Below, one piece after another: positions 1 through 6,278 of a stretch of 6,344 nucleotides of DNA. Within the stretch, counting starts at the first letter, position 1; the number at the start of each line of letters is the position of its first letter. Source of the stretch: Firmicutes bacterium UBA993 (GTDB taxonomy: Bacteria; Bacillota; Dethiobacteria; DTU022). The stretch is from contig DBBD01000009.1 in the NCBI GenBank assembly GCA_002292015.1, positions 1 through 6,344 on the forward strand, written 5' to 3'. A program made the translations under genes and the position numbers. Below the pieces are notes generated by a model. The model saw only the letters and a program-made list of their open reading frames with translations. It was not told where the DNA came from and searched no databases.

Positions 1-56
1 AAATATGCAGTCTGGGCATATAAGGAAATATTCAACAACTTAAATGATCGATACTG

Positions 57-1850
57 TTAACTGATCAACGGTAAACTGAAAGAAAATATGACACCTCCGC
101 CTTCTTTACTGTCAATCTTATACTGTGCATCGTGTGCTTCCATGACGTGTTTAACAATCGACAGCCCCAGCCCTGTACCACCGCTTTTGCGTGTTCTGGC
201 TTTGTCAACCCGGTAGAAACGCTCGAAAATATACGGTAAATCCTCTTCCGGGATTCCTGGGCCATCATCTCGCACTTCAATTACTGCATTTGACTGATTA
301 TTGATCAGGCTGATTTTTATATTCCCGCCACGCCGGCCATGCCTGATGCTATTTTCCAGAATGTTTATTAACGCCTGGCTTAACCAATCGTAATTCCCGA
401 CGACAGCAAGATATTCATCAGCAAGAAGATATTCGATTTGCGCTTCACGCTGTTCCCGCAACAAATCTACCCTGTTCAATGCCTCATGAATCATTATCTT
501 TAAATCAACCGTCTCTTTTTTTACAAAACCTTTCTCATTTTCTATTTGTGCTAAATCAAGAAGATCGTTAAGTAAATCTGATAATCTTATGGTTTCCCGA
601 CCTATGATCCTCAGGAAACTCCGCAAATGCTCGTCCTGCAGCTTTTCATGCAAAATAGTTTCGGTATAACCGCGAATGGTCGTTATTGGTGTGCGCAGTT
701 CGTGCGAAACATTAGCTACAAAGTCACTGCGCATTTTCTCCAGAGAACGGACGTGAGTAACTTCGTAAAACAGCAGTAAAACACCGACCAGATCATCGTC
801 GGATCCGGTTATCGGCAGCAGGTGCGTTTCCAGCACTGCCGAGCGGGGATAATAAGCATAAATTTCTATCACCTTAGATCTATTTTCATGCTTAACTGCT
901 CTTAAATTTTCATAAAGAGTATAATTGCGAATAATCTTTTGCACCGGCTGCCCAACGACTTCATTTTTCCTGATATCAAAAAGCTTTTCTGCCGCCGGGT
1001 TGATCAGCTCAATATGCAGTTCGCTGTCAGCAAGTATAATGCCGCTGTTCGTTGAAGATATAACTATTTCCAGTTTATTTTTTTCACCCAAAACCTGCTC
1101 TATTTTACCTTTTAGTTTAATACCCATATTAGCGATCATGTCGGCCAGATCATTAAGTTCATCGCTGCTGTTAACTTTTATGACCGGAGTATAATTACCG
1201 GCTGCAATAGCCTGGGTAGCATTCTTTATTTGACGGATTGGACCGGTAATGCGCTGTGCAAAAATAAGAGAAGCAACGAATGCCAGCAAAGAAGACAATA
1301 ACAAAAAGCCGAGAATAATAGGCATCAAATCAGGTAAGGCCTGATCAATTGAAGACCTGGGTAAAGCAAGGCGGATAATGATTCCAGCGGTGGTGCTGTG
1401 CAGGTCGGTTTCAGCCTGTTCGCCTTTTAATGGAACTGCCAGGTAGTACATTTCTTCGTTTGCGAACGTGCTATATCGCGAATCTATGCCCCGGCCAAGC
1501 TTGATTGCATCAATGACTTCGGGTCGGTCCAGGTGGTTGTCCATTAATTGCGGATCTTGGACAGAATCAGCAATTACTGTACCGCTATAATCGATCAGGG
1601 TGAGCCGCAAGCCTAACTCATCGCCGAGATCTTTGGATAGAGCGTCTATTTCCGGCTGTTGTGCGCCTCGCTCAACCATTTCAGCGATCAACACTGACGC
1701 CAGGCGCGCTTGGCTGTAAAGGTTTCCCTGCAGGGTTTGCCGGTAAACATAATTAAAAAACCAAACAAAAAAAGCCCCCATTGTAACAACAACGACGGCA
1801 ATTACTATTAAATAATAAATGATAAGCCGGGACTGTATACCTTTTAGCAT
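57..1850 (-). CDS. phoR: PhoR-type membrane sensor histidine kinase
   Basis: Membrane histidine kinase that autophosphorylates and passes phosphate to the response regulator encoded just upstream. Visible order in 597 residues: TM1 (about 9-33), an extracytoplasmic domain (about 34-172) with the ADS...NHLDRPEV...RYST pattern of the PhoR single-Cache-like sensor, TM2 (about 174-198), HAMP (199-251), PAS (about 258-365), HisKA with phospho-accepting His383 in SHELRTP, and HATPase_c with N box (Asn500), G1 DDGPGI (528-533), F box FERFYR (542-547) and G2 GGTGLGLS (557-564). All catalytic boxes are intact and the length is normal for PhoR. The ATG at 1850 is preceded by GAGG, which overlaps the TGA stop of the regulator gene, so the two are probably translationally coupled. 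The 56 bases after the stop show no terminator, so the operon may continue off the window. A phosphate-starvation role is inferred from family; WalK- or ResE-like kinases share this layout. Confidence 0.9.
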   Translation of the reverse strand: MLKGIQSRLIIYYLIVIAVVVVTMGAFFVWFFNYVYRQTLQGNLYSQARLASVLIAEMVERGAQQPEIDALSKDLGDELGLRLTLIDYSGTVIADSVQDPQLMDNHLDRPEVIDAIKLGRGIDSRYSTFANEEMYYLAVPLKGEQAETDLHSTTAGIIIRLALPRSSIDQALPDLMPIILGFLLLSSLLAFVASLIFAQRITGPIRQIKNATQAIAAGNYTPVIKVNSSDELNDLADMIANMGIKLKGKIEQVLGEKNKLEIVISSTNSGIILADSELHIELINPAAEKLFDIRKNEVVGQPVQKIIRNYTLYENLRAVKHENRSKVIEIYAYYPRSAVLETHLLPITGSDDDLVGVLLLFYEVTHVRSLEKMRSDFVANVSHELRTPITTIRGYTETILHEKLQDEHLRSFLRIIGRETIRLSDLLNDLLDLAQIENEKGFVKKETVDLKIMIHEALNRVDLLREQREAQIEYLLADEYLAVVGNYDWLSQALINILENSIRHGRRGGNIKISLINNQSNAVIEVRDDGPGIPEEDLPYIFERFYRVDKARTRKSGGTGLGLSIVKHVMEAHDAQYKIDSKEGGGVIFSFSLPLIS

Positions 1851-1862
1851 CTAATATTTTCC

Positions 1863-2600
1863 TCAGCGCCGGGCAAAGCGGTAACCTACCCCCCGTACAG
1901 TTTCGATATATACTGGATTGGCAGGATCATCCTCAATTTTCTGCCTCAGGTAACGAATATGAACATCTACCGTACGCGTATCTACTTCGACTTCATAATC
2001 CCAAACTTTGTCAAGCAGCAGTTCGCGGGTCAGGACCTTGCCACTGTTTAGCATCAACAGTTGTAAAAGTAAAAATTCTATATGGGTTAACCCACACAAT
2101 TCTCCTTTAACCGTAACCTGATACCGATCTGGGTATAGTACAATTTCACCAAACTGCAAAATAGTCTCTTCACCTTGCTCGGCATTGGCTGCTTCTTCCT
2201 TCTGCTCCAGCCTTCTAAACATTGCCCTGACCCGCGCAATAAGTTCACGAACCCCGAAAGGTTTTACCATGTAATCGTCGGCGCCAAGTTCAAGGCCAAG
2301 TATTTTATCGAGCTCTTCTTTCCGGGCAGAGAGCATCAGCACCGGAACAAATGCTGTAAGCTTATTGCTCCTTAACCGGCGACAAACTTCTAGACCATCT
2401 ACCTCCGGTAGCATAATATCGAGAATTACCAAATCCGGAGGGTTATTGAAAGCAAGCTGGAGCGCAACCGTCCCATCGAAGGCACTCTGGACTTGGTAGC
2501 CTTCTTTTTCCAGGTGGAAAGTAAGCAAACCAACTATATCCTCTTCGTCCTCAACTACCAAGATACGACGAGGGACTTTTTTGTTAGCTTTTTTGTTCAT
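1863..2600 (-). CDS. phoP: OmpR/PhoB-family response regulator (PhoP-like)
   Basis: DNA-binding response regulator, cognate partner of the kinase 12 bases downstream. Numbered from the ATG at 2600 (245 aa), the receiver domain (about 12-130) has the acidic cluster EDEED at 17-21, phospho-acceptor Asp61 in LDIMLPEVDG, switch Ser91 and Lys113-Pro114. After a linker rich in Glu and Ala (about 131-146) comes a winged-helix effector domain (about 148-243) ending in the usual TVRGVGYRF. Start choice: an in-frame GTG at 2621 would add seven residues (MLWYNEF), but its codons run through a TATAAT promoter element, so ATG 2600 is preferred. Neither start has a Shine-Dalgarno sequence, unlike the other genes here. 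The basic N-terminus (MNKKANKK) is a little longer than usual. PhoP is the best family guess because the partner has a PhoR-type sensor; the true regulon cannot be read from this sequence. Confidence 0.9.
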   Translation of the reverse strand: MNKKANKKVPRRILVVEDEEDIVGLLTFHLEKEGYQVQSAFDGTVALQLAFNNPPDLVILDIMLPEVDGLEVCRRLRSNKLTAFVPVLMLSARKEELDKILGLELGADDYMVKPFGVRELIARVRAMFRRLEQKEEAANAEQGEETILQFGEIVLYPDRYQVTVKGELCGLTHIEFLLLQLLMLNSGKVLTRELLLDKVWDYEVEVDTRTVDVHIRYLRQKIEDDPANPVYIETVRGVGYRFARR

Positions 2601-2606
2601 GAACTC

Positions 2607-2615
2607 ATTATACCA
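2607..2615 (-). promoter_or_regulatory. Extended -10 element abutting the response-regulator start
   Basis: On the minus strand this reads TGGTATAAT, a perfect -10 hexamer (2607-2612) with the upstream TG of an extended -10. No good -35 is seen 16-18 bases upstream, as is common for extended -10 promoters. Initiation about 7 bases beyond the hexamer would fall at 2600, the A of the chosen ATG, giving a leaderless message. Function is inferred from sequence match only. Confidence 0.5.
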
Positions 2616-2644
2616 TAGCACAAATTATCATCGGTTTTAAAACA

Positions 2645-2653
2645 ATTATACCA
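2645..2653 (-). promoter_or_regulatory. Second, identical extended -10 element upstream of the response regulator
   Basis: The same nine bases, TGGTATAAT, occur on the minus strand 38 bases upstream of the first copy (hexamer 2645-2650). Initiation here would be near 2638 and leave a leader of about 38 bases, still with no Shine-Dalgarno sequence. The -35 position has only a weak match and is occupied by a CCACC/GGTGG inverted-repeat cluster. It may be an alternative or regulated promoter for the two-component operon. Confidence 0.45.
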
Positions 2654-2669
2654 CCGGGGTGGCACCACC
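2651..2669. repeat. Overlapping CCACC/GGTGG inverted repeats
   Basis: CCACC (2651-2655), GGTGG (2658-2662) and CCACC (2665-2669) alternate at 7-base intervals, so the middle copy can pair with either neighbour, though the 2-base loops make an RNA hairpin unlikely. The cluster sits just upstream of the -10 element at 2645-2650, where a regulator could bind. An operator role is only a suggestion; chance or repeat debris is also possible. Confidence 0.3.
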
Positions 2670-2681
2670 AAAGGGACTATA

Positions 2682-2714
2682 ACCCTCTTCACCCTGGCCC
2701 TCTCCCAAGGGGAG
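2682..2714. repeat. Degenerate REP-like palindromic intergenic repeat
   Basis: The stretch has an ACCCTCTTCACCCTGGCCCT-like arm followed by CTCCC-AAG-GGGAG (2702-2714), a short inverted repeat. It resembles the widespread intergenic palindrome built on CCCTCACCCT and CCCTCTCCCC-AAGGGGAGAGGG seen in many bacterial genomes; this resemblance is from memory. The right arm is incomplete, so it looks like a decayed copy. It has no T-tract on either side, so it is not an intrinsic terminator. It separates the nitroreductase gene from the two-component operon. Confidence 0.4.
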
Positions 2715-2749
2715 CAGCAGAAACATCGAAGCAATCAACTAACCATTGT

Positions 2750-2766
2750 CTGCAATATGCTTGCAG
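2750..2766. other. Perfect 6-bp hairpin downstream of the nitroreductase gene
   Basis: CTGCAA (2750-2755) and TTGCAG (2761-2766) form a perfect stem around a 5-base loop, 24 bases beyond the nitroreductase stop. It could stabilise the 3' end of the coaX-patatin-nitroreductase transcript or help termination, but no U-run follows on the minus strand, so an intrinsic terminator is not claimed. Confidence 0.3.
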
Positions 2767-2789
2767 CACGTTGCTCAATTCCGCTAACC

Positions 2790-3398
2790 CTATATTTTAA
2801 TGACAATCTCATCCCGCTTAAGGCGGGGCCGGGGAGGTGGAGCTTGGGCCGGATAACCGACCGGCAGAAGCACTACCGGCACAATATTTGAAGGTAAGCT
2901 CAGCGCTTTGTGTAAGCGTTGCTGATCGAAAAGTCGTACCCAGCAGCTGCCCAGGCCGAGAGCAGTCGCCATCAGGGCCATGTTTTGAATGGCAATGCCC
3001 AGATCGAGATAACCGGAGTCAGGAATAATCACTTCTTCCGTTTTCTCGGGCATCTTACGCTGATATATGTACTGAGCGGCTTCCCTGCTAATCACTTCTG
3101 CCTCTACCAGCTCGTCCATTCTTTTTTCTACCGATAAACGCACAAATGCTTCGCGATCCAGGCAGCAGACAAATACTGCCGGCGCCTCACAGACAAATGG
3201 TTGTATGACAGTGTCCGCTATTTTTTGCCGTTCCTCCGGTGTAGTCAGCAGCACCAACCGCCACGGTTGACGGTTAGTTCCGGATGGGGCCAGTCTGGCT
3301 GCTTCAATAACCTGTTCAAGCGCTTCAGTGTCAACGGGTTCAACACTAAACTTTCTGATACTGCGTCGCTTTTCAATCGCTTCTTTGCAATTAAGCAT
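2790..3398 (-). CDS. Nitroreductase-family FMN-dependent oxidoreductase
   Basis: Cytoplasmic flavoprotein of the nitroreductase superfamily, which transfers electrons from NAD(P)H through FMN to nitro compounds, quinones or other acceptors; the physiological substrate cannot be told. Counting from ATG 3398 (202 aa), it has the N-terminal FMN phosphate-binding pattern RRSIRKF (11-17), APSGTNRQPW (37-46), the central GIAIQNMALMATALGLGSCW helix and the terminal VVLLPVGYP strand followed by a Pro/Arg tail, all typical of 170-200-residue family members. Two adjacent cysteines (VCCLD, residues about 74-78) are a small oddity. A TTG at 3401 is a rival start: the AAGGGAGGG ribosome binding site is 9 bases from TTG and 12 from ATG. 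It is the last gene of the coaX operon, 6 bases after the patatin stop. Confidence 0.88.
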   Translation of the reverse strand: MLNCKEAIEKRRSIRKFSVEPVDTEALEQVIEAARLAPSGTNRQPWRLVLLTTPEERQKIADTVIQPFVCEAPAVFVCCLDREAFVRLSVEKRMDELVEAEVISREAAQYIYQRKMPEKTEEVIIPDSGYLDLGIAIQNMALMATALGLGSCWVRLFDQQRLHKALSLPSNIVPVVLLPVGYPAQAPPPRPRLKRDEIVIKI

Positions 3399-3404
3399 CA
3401 ACTA

Positions 3405-4220
3405 TCATGCCCTCCCTTTACTGTTTATGCTTCTTTTTAACCACCTGGCAAAGCGGCTGCTGCCTCTTTTTAGGTCTACATCACCAAGAGCGACGGCGGC
3501 AGCCTTGTAACCCTCACGGATCAGTTGTCGGCTTTTACCTGTATCCCAGAAGCTGAATTCGCCCAGGTCGGGTTCGATAAGGATGTCTGCATGCTTGCAA
3601 GCGGGAATATCGCGCTGTCGCAGCAATATATAGTAAGATTGGATCAACACCTCGAAGATATTGGCCGGTTCCTTTTTTAACGACCGATGCGCTGTCACGT
3701 TTACCGCGATCACATAATCAATATCCTTGTGACCCATATGCGCAGACGGCACATTATCGAGCAATCCGCCATCAACCAGCAACCGCTGGTTCCACCTGAC
3801 CGGACTAAAAATACCTGGTATAGCGCAGCTGGCAGTAACGGCGTCGACAACCGGACCCTGCTCAATCAGCACTTCTTCCCCATCCCGCAGGTCAACAGCA
3901 TTAACCACCAGTGGGATCTGAAGTTCTGCAAAGGTGACGTCTCCAAGATAGCCTTTTAGAATCAGGTGCAACTGTGATGACCTGATCAGGCCTTTGCGCG
4001 GAAAAGATATTCGGATCAGATCTTTCCAGGTCATAACGGTAGCTATCCGGATTAGCTCCTCAATCGATTTGCCCGAACAGTAAAGGGCCGCCACGATGCT
4101 GCCCGCACTGGTGCCGGCAATACAACAGGGTTTCACTCCCCTTTCTTCAAGGTATTGAAGAACGCCAATGTGGGCGATACCCCTGGCCGCTCCCCCACCC
4201 AGGGCCAAGCCGATCTTCAC
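3405..4220 (-). CDS. Patatin-like phospholipase / RssA-family serine esterase
   Basis: Patatin-fold acyl hydrolase that would cleave fatty acids from phospholipids or other lipid esters with a Ser-Asp dyad. Numbered from GTG 4220 (271 aa): glycine-rich oxyanion loop GGGAARG (8-14), nucleophile elbow GTSAG with Ser38 (36-40), the CAIPGIFSPV segment (132-141) and catalytic Asp150 in DGGLLDNVP (150-158). No signal peptide or membrane helix is evident, so a cytoplasmic or membrane-peripheral enzyme of the small bacterial RssA/YlbK type is likely. The C-terminus is basic (RFARWLKR...). An ATG at 4238 would add six residues, MAGGVT, but these codons are themselves the AGGAGGAG ribosome binding site, 7 bases before the GTG, so GTG is chosen. 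It lies 24 bases after coaX in the same operon. The lipid substrate is unknown; catalytic residues are intact. Confidence 0.9.
   Translation of the reverse strand: MKIGLALGGGAARGIAHIGVLQYLEERGVKPCCIAGTSAGSIVAALYCSGKSIEELIRIATVMTWKDLIRISFPRKGLIRSSQLHLILKGYLGDVTFAELQIPLVVNAVDLRDGEEVLIEQGPVVDAVTASCAIPGIFSPVRWNQRLLVDGGLLDNVPSAHMGHKDIDYVIAVNVTAHRSLKKEPANIFEVLIQSYYILLRQRDIPACKHADILIEPDLGEFSFWDTGKSRQLIREGYKAAAVALGDVDLKRGSSRFARWLKRSINSKGRA
3410..3418 (-). promoter_or_regulatory. Ribosome binding site for the nitroreductase gene
   Basis: Minus-strand AAGGGAGGG lies inside the last codons of the patatin gene, just before its tandem TGA-TAG stops. Spacing is 9 bases to TTG 3401 and 12 to ATG 3398, so it leaves the exact start undecided and supports translational coupling of the two genes. 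Confidence 0.6.
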
Positions 4221-4225
4221 GGTCA

Positions 4226-4233
4226 CTCCTCCT
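4226..4233 (-). promoter_or_regulatory. Ribosome binding site that fixes the patatin start at GTG 4220
   Basis: Minus-strand AGGAGGAG lies between the upstream in-frame ATG (4238) and GTG 4220. Its AGGAGG core ends 7 bases before the GTG, an ideal distance, while the ATG has no comparable site in front of it. This favours the shorter 271-residue protein. Confidence 0.7.
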
Positions 4234-4244
4234 GCCATGACCAG

Positions 4245-5009
4245 CTAACGGTTCAGCTCATTAATAATCCGTAAACCCTCAAGAGTTAGCAGCGAATTTA
4301 CCTTATTGATTGTTTCCGACTCGCTGGCAATCAGGTTAGCAAACCCCCCTGTTGCCACAACTAACGGTTCCGTATTGAACTCGGCCTTCATGCGCCGTAC
4401 GATACCATCAACCTGTCCCACGAAACCAAAAACAATCCCCGATTGCATGCTGCTTATTGTATCTCTGCCGATTACCTGCTTCGGCCTGAACACCTCTACT
4501 CGCGGCAGTTTGGCAGCCCTTTCGAAAAGGGCTTCCATTGATATACCGATCCCGGGAGCGATTGCCCCGCCCAGGTAATCTCCTGCCTTAGAAATAGCGC
4601 AAAAAGTAGTCGCTGTACCAAAATCTACAATCACCAGGGGCCCTCCGTATAGCTCAAGACCAGCGACGGCATTAACAATGCGGTCGGCCCCAACCTCGCG
4701 TGGATTTTCCGTAACGATATTTAAACCGGTTTTGATCCCGGGGCCGATGATCAGAGGCTCAATGTTGAAATATTTCTGGCCCATGCGCTGCAGAGAATAC
4801 ATCAGCTGGGGTACAACAGACGATATGGCAATCGACCGAATACATTTAAGCTCTAGATGGCTATTATGCATAAGGTTTTTAATCAGCATGCCTAGCTCAT
4901 CTTCAGTGCGGTCGCGCCTAGTTGCCAAACGCCAGTAGACCAATATTTCACTTTCTTTATAAACCCCTAGCATGGTATGAGTGTTTCCGACATCAACAGC
5001 CAGTATCAA
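4245..5009 (-). CDS. coaX: Type III pantothenate kinase
   Basis: Phosphorylates pantothenate to 4'-phosphopantothenate with ATP, the first committed step of coenzyme A synthesis, in the cytosol. The 254-residue protein has the normal CoaX length and the ASKHA-fold motifs: phosphate-1 loop DVGNTHT (6-12), PREVGADR with the likely catalytic base Asp109 (103-110), phosphate-2 VDFGTATT (128-135), GGAIAPGIGIS (147-157) and adenosine-loop ATGGFA (219-224). Type III kinases are typically insensitive to CoA feedback and need a monovalent cation; that is family knowledge. The start is TTG at 5009: it gives the expected N-terminus MILAVDVGNT, a G-rich ribosome binding site (GGGGGGT) ends about 6 bases upstream, and no ATG is suitably placed. 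It is the first gene of the operon, with a promoter at 5060-5088. Confidence 0.95.
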   Translation of the reverse strand: MILAVDVGNTHTMLGVYKESEILVYWRLATRRDRTEDELGMLIKNLMHNSHLELKCIRSIAISSVVPQLMYSLQRMGQKYFNIEPLIIGPGIKTGLNIVTENPREVGADRIVNAVAGLELYGGPLVIVDFGTATTFCAISKAGDYLGGAIAPGIGISMEALFERAAKLPRVEVFRPKQVIGRDTISSMQSGIVFGFVGQVDGIVRRMKAEFNTEPLVVATGGFANLIASESETINKVNSLLTLEGLRIINELNR

Positions 5010-5059
5010 ATTATTACCCCCCGGTCAAATATCGTAGAAATTGGCTAAAGGCAACTTTT

Positions 5060-5088
5060 ACTATAGCAGATGAAGTCTTTTTTGAAAA
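5060..5088 (-). promoter_or_regulatory. Sigma-A-type promoter of the coaX operon
   Basis: On the minus strand TTTTCA (5083-5088, 4 of 6 matches to TTGACA) and TATAGT (5060-5065, 5 of 6 matches to TATAAT) are separated by exactly 17 bases. Initiation is expected near 5053, giving a leader of about 44 bases with the ribosome binding site just before TTG 5009. No operator is recognisable around it. Confidence 0.55.
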
Positions 5089-5309
5089 GATAACCAGATA
5101 GCCTTTCTTTCGTCGGTCCATAAATTTGAATTATCATAGCTGTGACTTTCATGAATATATTAGTAGAAAAAGCATTTAGATCCAATTTCCTGAATAGGTA
5201 CTTTTCTCCCCAAACCAGGCTGTTGCTTCTTCGAAACTGGTTATCGAATCCGCTCAGCCTTACACCTAAGGGGTTACTAGCCTGCTACCATTTATCATAC
5301 TGTCAAACT
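5089..5309. other. Non-coding divergent gap between coaX and proC
   Basis: This forms most of the 393-base gap between the divergent coaX and proC starts. I see no supported gene: the one plus-strand open frame (5142-5366) has no ribosome binding site, no family resemblance, and reads straight through a terminator. The stretch has a possible -35 (TTGAAT, 5126-5131) with no good -10 partner, a long-loop inverted repeat (5213-5242), and a CTAAGGGG copy (5266-5273) echoing the terminator arm. It may be the body of a short RNA or a proC leader. Confidence 0.4.
5213..5242 (+). repeat. Inverted repeat AACCAG ... CTGGTT in the proC upstream region
   Basis: AACCAG (5213-5218) and CTGGTT (5237-5242) can form a 6-bp stem with an 18-base loop that contains the palindrome TTCGAA. 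It lies about 70 bases upstream of the intrinsic terminator and could be a structural arm of the same RNA. Chance occurrence is possible for a 6-bp stem. Confidence 0.3.
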
Positions 5310-5338
5310 AAAGGGGTAGAAAAGCCGCCCCTTTTTTT
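5310..5338 (+). terminator. Intrinsic terminator upstream of proC
   Basis: AAAGGGG (5310-5316) and CCCCTTT (5328-5334) form a perfect 7-bp stem with an 11-base loop, running directly into seven T residues (5332-5338) on the plus strand. It sits 64 bases before the proC ATG, and no plus-strand gene precedes it in the window. It therefore ends either a small RNA or a prematurely terminated proC leader. Confidence 0.7.
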
Positions 5339-5340
5339 GC

Positions 5341-5369
5341 TTGTGTCGAAGCAGGCCTTGCTGTAGAAT
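5341..5369 (+). promoter_or_regulatory. Candidate proC promoter just after the terminator
   Basis: TTGTGT (5341-5346, 3 of 6 to TTGACA) and TAGAAT (5364-5369, 5 of 6 to TATAAT) are 17 bases apart. Initiation near 5376 would leave a 27-base leader holding the ribosome binding site. If real, proC is transcribed independently of the RNA that ends at 5338; the weak -35 keeps this uncertain. Confidence 0.4.
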
Positions 5370-5402
5370 ACAGCCCAGAAACTAGAAAGGGAGTAGATTA
5401 AG

Positions 5403-6215
5403 ATGGAAACAGATAAGATCGGGTTAATCGGCTGCGGCGAAATGGGATCAGCCCTGGCCAGAGGAATGGTTACAACAGGGGGGATCAAATCATCAGCGGT
5501 CTATGTCTATGACATAAATAAGGAACGGGAAGCACAATTGGCAGCCGAACTGCAATGCATTACGGCTGAAAGCCTGGAGATGATCGTTCCGCAATGCCGC
5601 TTTTTATTTATTGCTGTAAAACCACAGGATGCCGGCAGTCTGCTCGACAGCATAAAAAACTTGGTCCATCCGAACCAGATTATTATTTCGATTGCCGCTG
5701 GAATAACGGTCAGCTTTATTGAGAAATACTTGCCTGAAGGGACCAAGGTGATTCGTCTGATGCCCAACACCCCCTGTCTGATCGGGGAGGGAGTGGTAGT
5801 GATCAGCACTGGTAATACAGTAATCGACGATGAAAGAAAGGATGTCGAAAAACTGCTTAAGCCACTTGGCCTGATCATCCGCTTTCCCGAATCTTTGATG
5901 GACGCGGCAACCGGATTAAGCGGAACCGGCCCGGCTTATGTTTACCTTTTCATAGAAACGATGATCGATGCCGGTGTCTCAATCGGGATCAGGCGTGACG
6001 TGTCTTCAAAGATGGTGATCCAAAACGTGATCGGTGCGGCGAAAATGCTGGAACGAGATACACACCATCCGGCGGAAATGCGAAATATAGTAACTTCGCC
6101 AGCCGGCACCACCAGCTCGGCAATGTTAGTGCTCGAAGAAACCGGCTTTAGAAGCTGCCTGATCAAAGCCGTAATTGCAGCAACCAGGCGTTCTAAAGAG
6201 CTGCTGAGGAGCTAA
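5403..6215 (+). CDS. proC: Pyrroline-5-carboxylate reductase
   Basis: Reduces 1-pyrroline-5-carboxylate to L-proline with NAD(P)H, the last step of proline synthesis, in the cytosol. The 270-residue protein has the family's usual length and order: Rossmann dinucleotide loop GCGEMG (10-15), AVKPQ (71-75), MPNTP (120-124), hinge motif LSGTGPAYVY (172-181), and the C-terminal signature MRNIVTSPAGTTSSAM (226-241), then EETGFRSCLIKAV. Two signature positions vary: SGTGPAY instead of SGSGPAY and SPAGTT instead of the common SPGGTT; the catalytic Thr region and fold motifs remain, so activity is expected. The ATG at 5403 follows AAAGGGAG with 9 bases spacing. Other proline genes (proA, proB) are not in the window. 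In many Firmicutes proC sits in a cell-division cluster with sepF and yggT, but here it stands alone, divergent from coaX and followed by repeats. Confidence 0.95.
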   Translation: METDKIGLIGCGEMGSALARGMVTTGGIKSSAVYVYDINKEREAQLAAELQCITAESLEMIVPQCRFLFIAVKPQDAGSLLDSIKNLVHPNQIIISIAAGITVSFIEKYLPEGTKVIRLMPNTPCLIGEGVVVISTGNTVIDDERKDVEKLLKPLGLIIRFPESLMDAATGLSGTGPAYVYLFIETMIDAGVSIGIRRDVSSKMVIQNVIGAAKMLERDTHHPAEMRNIVTSPAGTTSSAMLVLEETGFRSCLIKAVIAATRRSKELLRS

Positions 6216-6216
6216 G

Positions 6217-6239
6217 GAACGCAAGGGTTCGGTTCTTTT
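6217..6239 (+). terminator. Weak hairpin after proC, possible terminator
   Basis: GAAC (6217-6220) and GTTC (6227-6230) form a short 4-bp stem with a 6-base loop, followed by GGTTCTTTT. The stem is weak and the T-run interrupted, so this is only a possible terminator; it may instead be the outer edge of the repeat element that follows. Confidence 0.25.
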
Positions 6240-6278
6240 GTACACCACCCCTTGTATATGTTATCCACGTGAGGTGTT

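Noticed and set aside
925..1194. Plus-strand 89-codon frame opposite the kinase gene
   Set aside because: Antisense shadow of the PAS/HAMP coding region with low-complexity Ser/Leu composition.
2601..2660. Pho box upstream of the response regulator
   Set aside because: No TTAACA-type or CTGTCAT-type direct repeats at 11-base spacing could be found.
5239..5251. GGTTATCGAATCC resembling a tRNA T-arm
   Set aside because: Loop is two bases too long and no acceptor, D or anticodon stems can be built around it.
5190..5340. T-box or other known riboswitch controlling proC
   Set aside because: The conserved T-box TGGNACCGCG sequence and stem I motifs are absent, and no other known riboswitch core is recognised.
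5142..5366. Plus-strand 74-codon open frame upstream of proC
   Set aside because: No ribosome binding site, no recognisable family, and it reads through a perfect intrinsic terminator.
6261..6269. TTATCCACG, one mismatch from the DnaA box TTATCCACA
   Set aside because: A single isolated site with no cluster, AT-rich unwinding region or dnaA/dnaN context; chance match within the repeat block.
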